Source of the DNA: Lytechinus variegatus
Taxonomy: Eukaryota > Echinodermata > Echinoidea > Temnopleuroida > Toxopneustidae
Reading direction: 5' to 3'
DNA length: 64,000 bases
Assembly (NCBI RefSeq): GCF_018143015.1
Contig: NC_054740.1
Coordinates: 53,874,779 to 53,938,778 of the forward strand
The first letter of the stretch is position 1; every line of letters starts with the position of its first letter. The notes below the pieces were generated by a model. It was not told the DNA's origin. It saw nothing but the letters and a program-made list of their open reading frames with translations, and searched no databases. A program made the position numbers and the translations under genes. Positions 61,619 through 64,000 of this stretch are shown here, piece after piece.

Positions 61619-61757
61619 TGTTTCTATCGCTAGTTTAGCGTTTTAATTCACTTGATATTTATTATATTGATGCAAAAAAATAACCTGTGATCTAAACCTT
61701 TACATTAGTGCAATAATTCAGTTCTGATTTTTTTTTGCACTTTATTCGTTTAAATCG

Positions 61758-61800
61758 ATTGGCAACATATCAAGAATGAAATTAAGGATATGTTGCCAAT
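61758..61800. repeat. hairpin 1 (ATTGGCAACATATC stem)
   Basis: A 14-bp perfect stem at 61758-61771 and 61787-61800, with a 15-base loop. Confidence 0.9.
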
Positions 61801-61961
61801 TTCTATGTAATCATTCAGTATTCTCTTTTGACGTATGATATTTTGGGGTTTGTTTTTTTATTACAAAAAAATGAACAACCTATACTTTATTTGCATTTTC
61901 ATGGTTGAAATTTAGTTTTGAGTGGCACATTAGACAAAAAAAATGAATGCTAATTGTGCAA

Positions 61962-62008
61962 AAATTGGCAACATATCAGTAATTCATTTCGTGATATGTT
62001 GCCAATTT
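61962..62008. repeat. hairpin 2 (AAATTGGCAACATATCA stem)
   Basis: A 17-bp perfect stem at 61962-61978 and 61992-62008, with a 13-base loop. The core is the same as hairpin 1, about 200 bp away. Confidence 0.9.
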
Positions 62009-62654
62009 GTTGTTTTTAAATATTATTATTATTTTTTCGACATCGCGTCTACTACACACTCTCGCTAAACTACACTCACGTTGCCACAATCTTCATGTGC
62101 CAATCCATCATTAATTATCTCTTCATGTTTTATGGACAATTCCAAATTTGAGTACCGTAAGTAACGGGGCCAAATCGTGGTTTTGGAAACCACTCATAGA
62201 TTTGTGTACGCGCATTTGTGTACAAAGTGAATGGAGGTGGAAATAGGGAACCGTGCGTGCGACTGAATAAAGCGCTGCTGTATGAAATGAATGGTGGTTA
62301 CGTATAGACCAATTTCACGGCCTGTTTATGTATTTGGCCCTCTATCGGCGACGCCATTGCTGCGGTGTGCAAGTGCGCTGACCGCGATTGGCTCTGTGTA
62401 CAAATTCAATGAAAGATTACAGATAAGCTCTGATATTGTGTCATTAACTTCATCATAAAACAATAAAATAAAGCATGGACACCTGGGTATACGATGTAAG
62501 ACAATGGCCATATCTGACCGATGAAGGTATGATGAATTTTTGCACTTTGGCTACTTTTACCCCTTAGTTTTGTCAGTAAAAGTGAGTTGATGATGACCAA
62601 GAATCGCTGTTGGTTTTCATCAGGGAGCTCACATCTTGTTGCTAGTAAATTGTG

Positions 62655-62850
62655 TTAGAGTAGCGGGAGAGTGAACGAGAGAGAGAGAGTGAGAGAGGGA
62701 GAGAGGGGAGGGGGGGAGAGTATGTGTGAGAGGAGAGAGAGGAATAGTGAGAAAGGGGGGGTAGAGAGAGAGGGGGTGGGCTAGTGAGAGAGTGTGTGAG
62801 AGAGGGAGAGAGAGGGATAGTGTGTGTGTGAGAGAGAGAGGGACTGATAT
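62655..62850. repeat. (GA)n/(GTGA)n purine-rich tract inside the transposon
   Basis: Nearly pure GAGAGA/GTGAGA on the + strand directly after the THAP-coding segment. It probably expanded after the element lost function. Confidence 0.85.
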
Positions 62851-63080
62851 TTCCATCTAAGTCCTTTCTGTTGATGTTTTTTATCCACTGGCGACGCATT
62901 CCTTCATCACGGCCTGGAAACCTATGCAGGGAGTACGGCTTCACACACAAACAGGCTTCATGAGTCCAAGGCGAGTGAATTTCACATTCACTTTGCTTCC
63001 AATCCTGAAGCTGTCTCCAATTGTTGTGGCAATTGAACCCAGCACAGCTGCGACCGGCACTTCTCCGATTAATGCTCATT
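62848..63080 (-). pseudogene. THAP-domain fragment inside the transposon
   Basis: From the ATG at 63080 the frame reads MSINRRSAGRSCAGFNCHNN, then after a 33-residue insert SLHRFPGRDEGMRRQWIKNI. This matches the first Cys pair, the HRFP motif and the invariant Trp of THAP fingers. The final C-x2-H pair is not in the same frame before GA-repeat sequence takes over, so it is either on a lost exon or deleted. The domain alone would bind DNA at most; it is not a complete gene. Confidence 0.65.
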
Positions 63081-63238
63081 GTGAATCTTACAAGAAATCT
63101 GCTCAATTGTTCCAAAATAAAAAAAAATCGAACGAATGTACCAAATACCCTATTGACTTGTGTACTATAAAAGTTGATTCGCACACCGCAGCATGGCGAC
63201 CAGTCTGCTGCCCTCTCACGTTGTGAAATTGGTCTATA

Positions 63239-63752
63239 TCACGATAATGCCAGTAACGGTGTATAATTAACCGCACCTTTTTCTCGGCGGGGCAGAAGCA
63301 AAAGTCGGGGGTGCGGTTTATACACGGTGACGGGTCCGGTCCACTGATCTCTCCCCTAACTGGATATGCGGGGAGGGTCCTTTGTTTGAAGCCAGCGAGT
63401 TCTATTGTCCGCCATACCAGTTCCCCCAAAAAGAACGCGATCGCTCCATGCATTGTGAGCGATACGCTAGCTGTCTGCACACTGAAGCTCTTACTTTTTA
63501 AACAAAACTTCATATATATTTAAGGTGCCAGAATTCGCAATTTTCTTGAAACCATGGTACTTTCCCAGTACATTTCGGAAACACAATTTTGAAGGGGTTG
63601 GTGTTTTTCTCACCTAAGGAAGAATGGATGAAATCTTTGACTTGTCTAGGGGTATTTTGGAGGTTTGCCAAATAACCTCTTAGGATCGATAGGGCGACGA
63701 TTTTGGCAATTTTCTAGGTTATGCAGGCTTATAACACTGGGCTTGAAACCCC
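63239..63752. other. unassigned sequence
   Basis: GC-richer than the surroundings. The open frame on the minus strand has no recognisable domain. Confidence 0.4.
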
Positions 63753-63940
63753 CTTTAATTTAAGTCCACCCCCAAAAAAAAATCAAACAAGTGTAACACC
63801 GAAAATCTCATCGCTTAAATAAAACTTTTAAAATATAACTTTCATATTTTACTTCTGATTTTGATTAAATTTTGAGCATTATTGTGTGGTTTTTCTCTCT
63901 ATTCAAATAATCGTTTCCGTGAGGTGGACTCGCCCTTTAA
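63753..63940. mobile_element. short MITE (AAGTCCACCCC ends)
   Basis: CCTTTAATTTAAGTCCACCC on the left is inverted as GAGGTGGACTCGCCCTTTAA on the right, with an AT-rich interior of about 190 bp. Confidence 0.65.
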
Positions 63941-64000
63941 AGGACAAGTCCACCCCAACAAAAACTTGATTTGAATAAAAGAGAAAAATTCAACAAGCAT
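63941..64000. mobile_element. left end of a second AAGTCCACCCC MITE, cut by the window end
   Basis: AGGACAAGTCCACCCCAACA opens the same kind of end directly after the previous copy. Confidence 0.6.

Larger units (their letters stand above)
62303..63238 (-). mobile_element. THAP-containing DNA transposon remnant
   Basis: The ends are a perfect 16-bp inverted pair, TATAGACCAATTTCAC (62303-62318) and GTGAAATTGGTCTATA (63223-63238). Inner similarity (GCTGCGGTGTGC and its inverse) follows. A TA may be the duplicated target. Inside, the minus strand encodes a THAP-like zinc finger but no transposase catalytic region fits in 936 bp. This is a non-autonomous derivative of a transposon whose transposase begins with THAP (P-element-like families do); the superfamily is not settled. 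Confidence 0.75.

Noticed and set aside
60878-61620. CRISPR-like array
   Set aside because: Head-to-tail units without unique spacers, in a eukaryotic context; it is satellite DNA.
63103-63513. 136-codon minus-strand frame as a gene
   Set aside because: It spans the transposon end and flank and has no domain I recognise.

Overview
The window looks like a marine invertebrate deuterostome genome, most likely an echinoderm and probably a sea urchin. It is AT-rich with long G/C homopolymer runs, very dense in short inverted-repeat elements, and has tRNA-headed SINEs, purine/pyrimidine tracts and long tandem arrays. The species call is inference: no rRNA or mitochondrial marker is present.

The protein-coding content I can support is one small gene family: four spliced genes related to vertebrate GAREM (CABIT domain, disordered proline-rich tail, C-terminal SAM domain). 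Gene 1 (+, 5' end outside the window, last exon ends 3690) and gene 2 (+, 14307-19251, apparently complete) face gene 3 (-, 30261-25878, apparently complete) and gene 4 (-, 58956-53922, first exon not found). All four share one exon plan with junction phases 0,1,1,1; the fourth coding exon is exactly 168 nt in each. Genes 1 and 3 end in a SAM domain ending in GWRPK-like residues. Genes 2 and 4 stop without one. I see no other host gene. The 23.6 kb between the start of gene 3 and the end of gene 4 appears to be repeats and unassigned sequence.

Layout: 1-3.7 kb gene 1, with a SINE, two MITEs and a duplicated splice acceptor in its introns; 3.7-14 kb intergenic, with MITEs, a purine tract and a GATT repeat; 14-19.3 kb gene 2, with a duplicated leader; 19.3-25.9 kb the tail-to-tail gap, filled by a 3.3 kb dimeric minisatellite that carries a clean hAT-type insertion; 25.9-30.3 kb gene 3; 30.3-53.9 kb gene desert with foldback elements, SINEs, a LINE tail and microsatellites; 53.9-59 kb gene 4, whose fourth intron holds a degenerate relative of the minisatellite; 59-64 kb a palindromic 22-bp satellite, a 37-bp tandem array, twin hairpins and a THAP-containing transposon.

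Known GAREM couples receptor tyrosine kinases to Grb2/SHP2 and ERK, and CABIT proteins such as THEMIS act in lymphocyte signalling. The cluster therefore probably encodes cytoplasmic signalling adaptors. The proline-rich tails differ strongly between copies, and gene 3 carries an Ena/VASP-type ligand motif, which suggests the paralogues have different partners.
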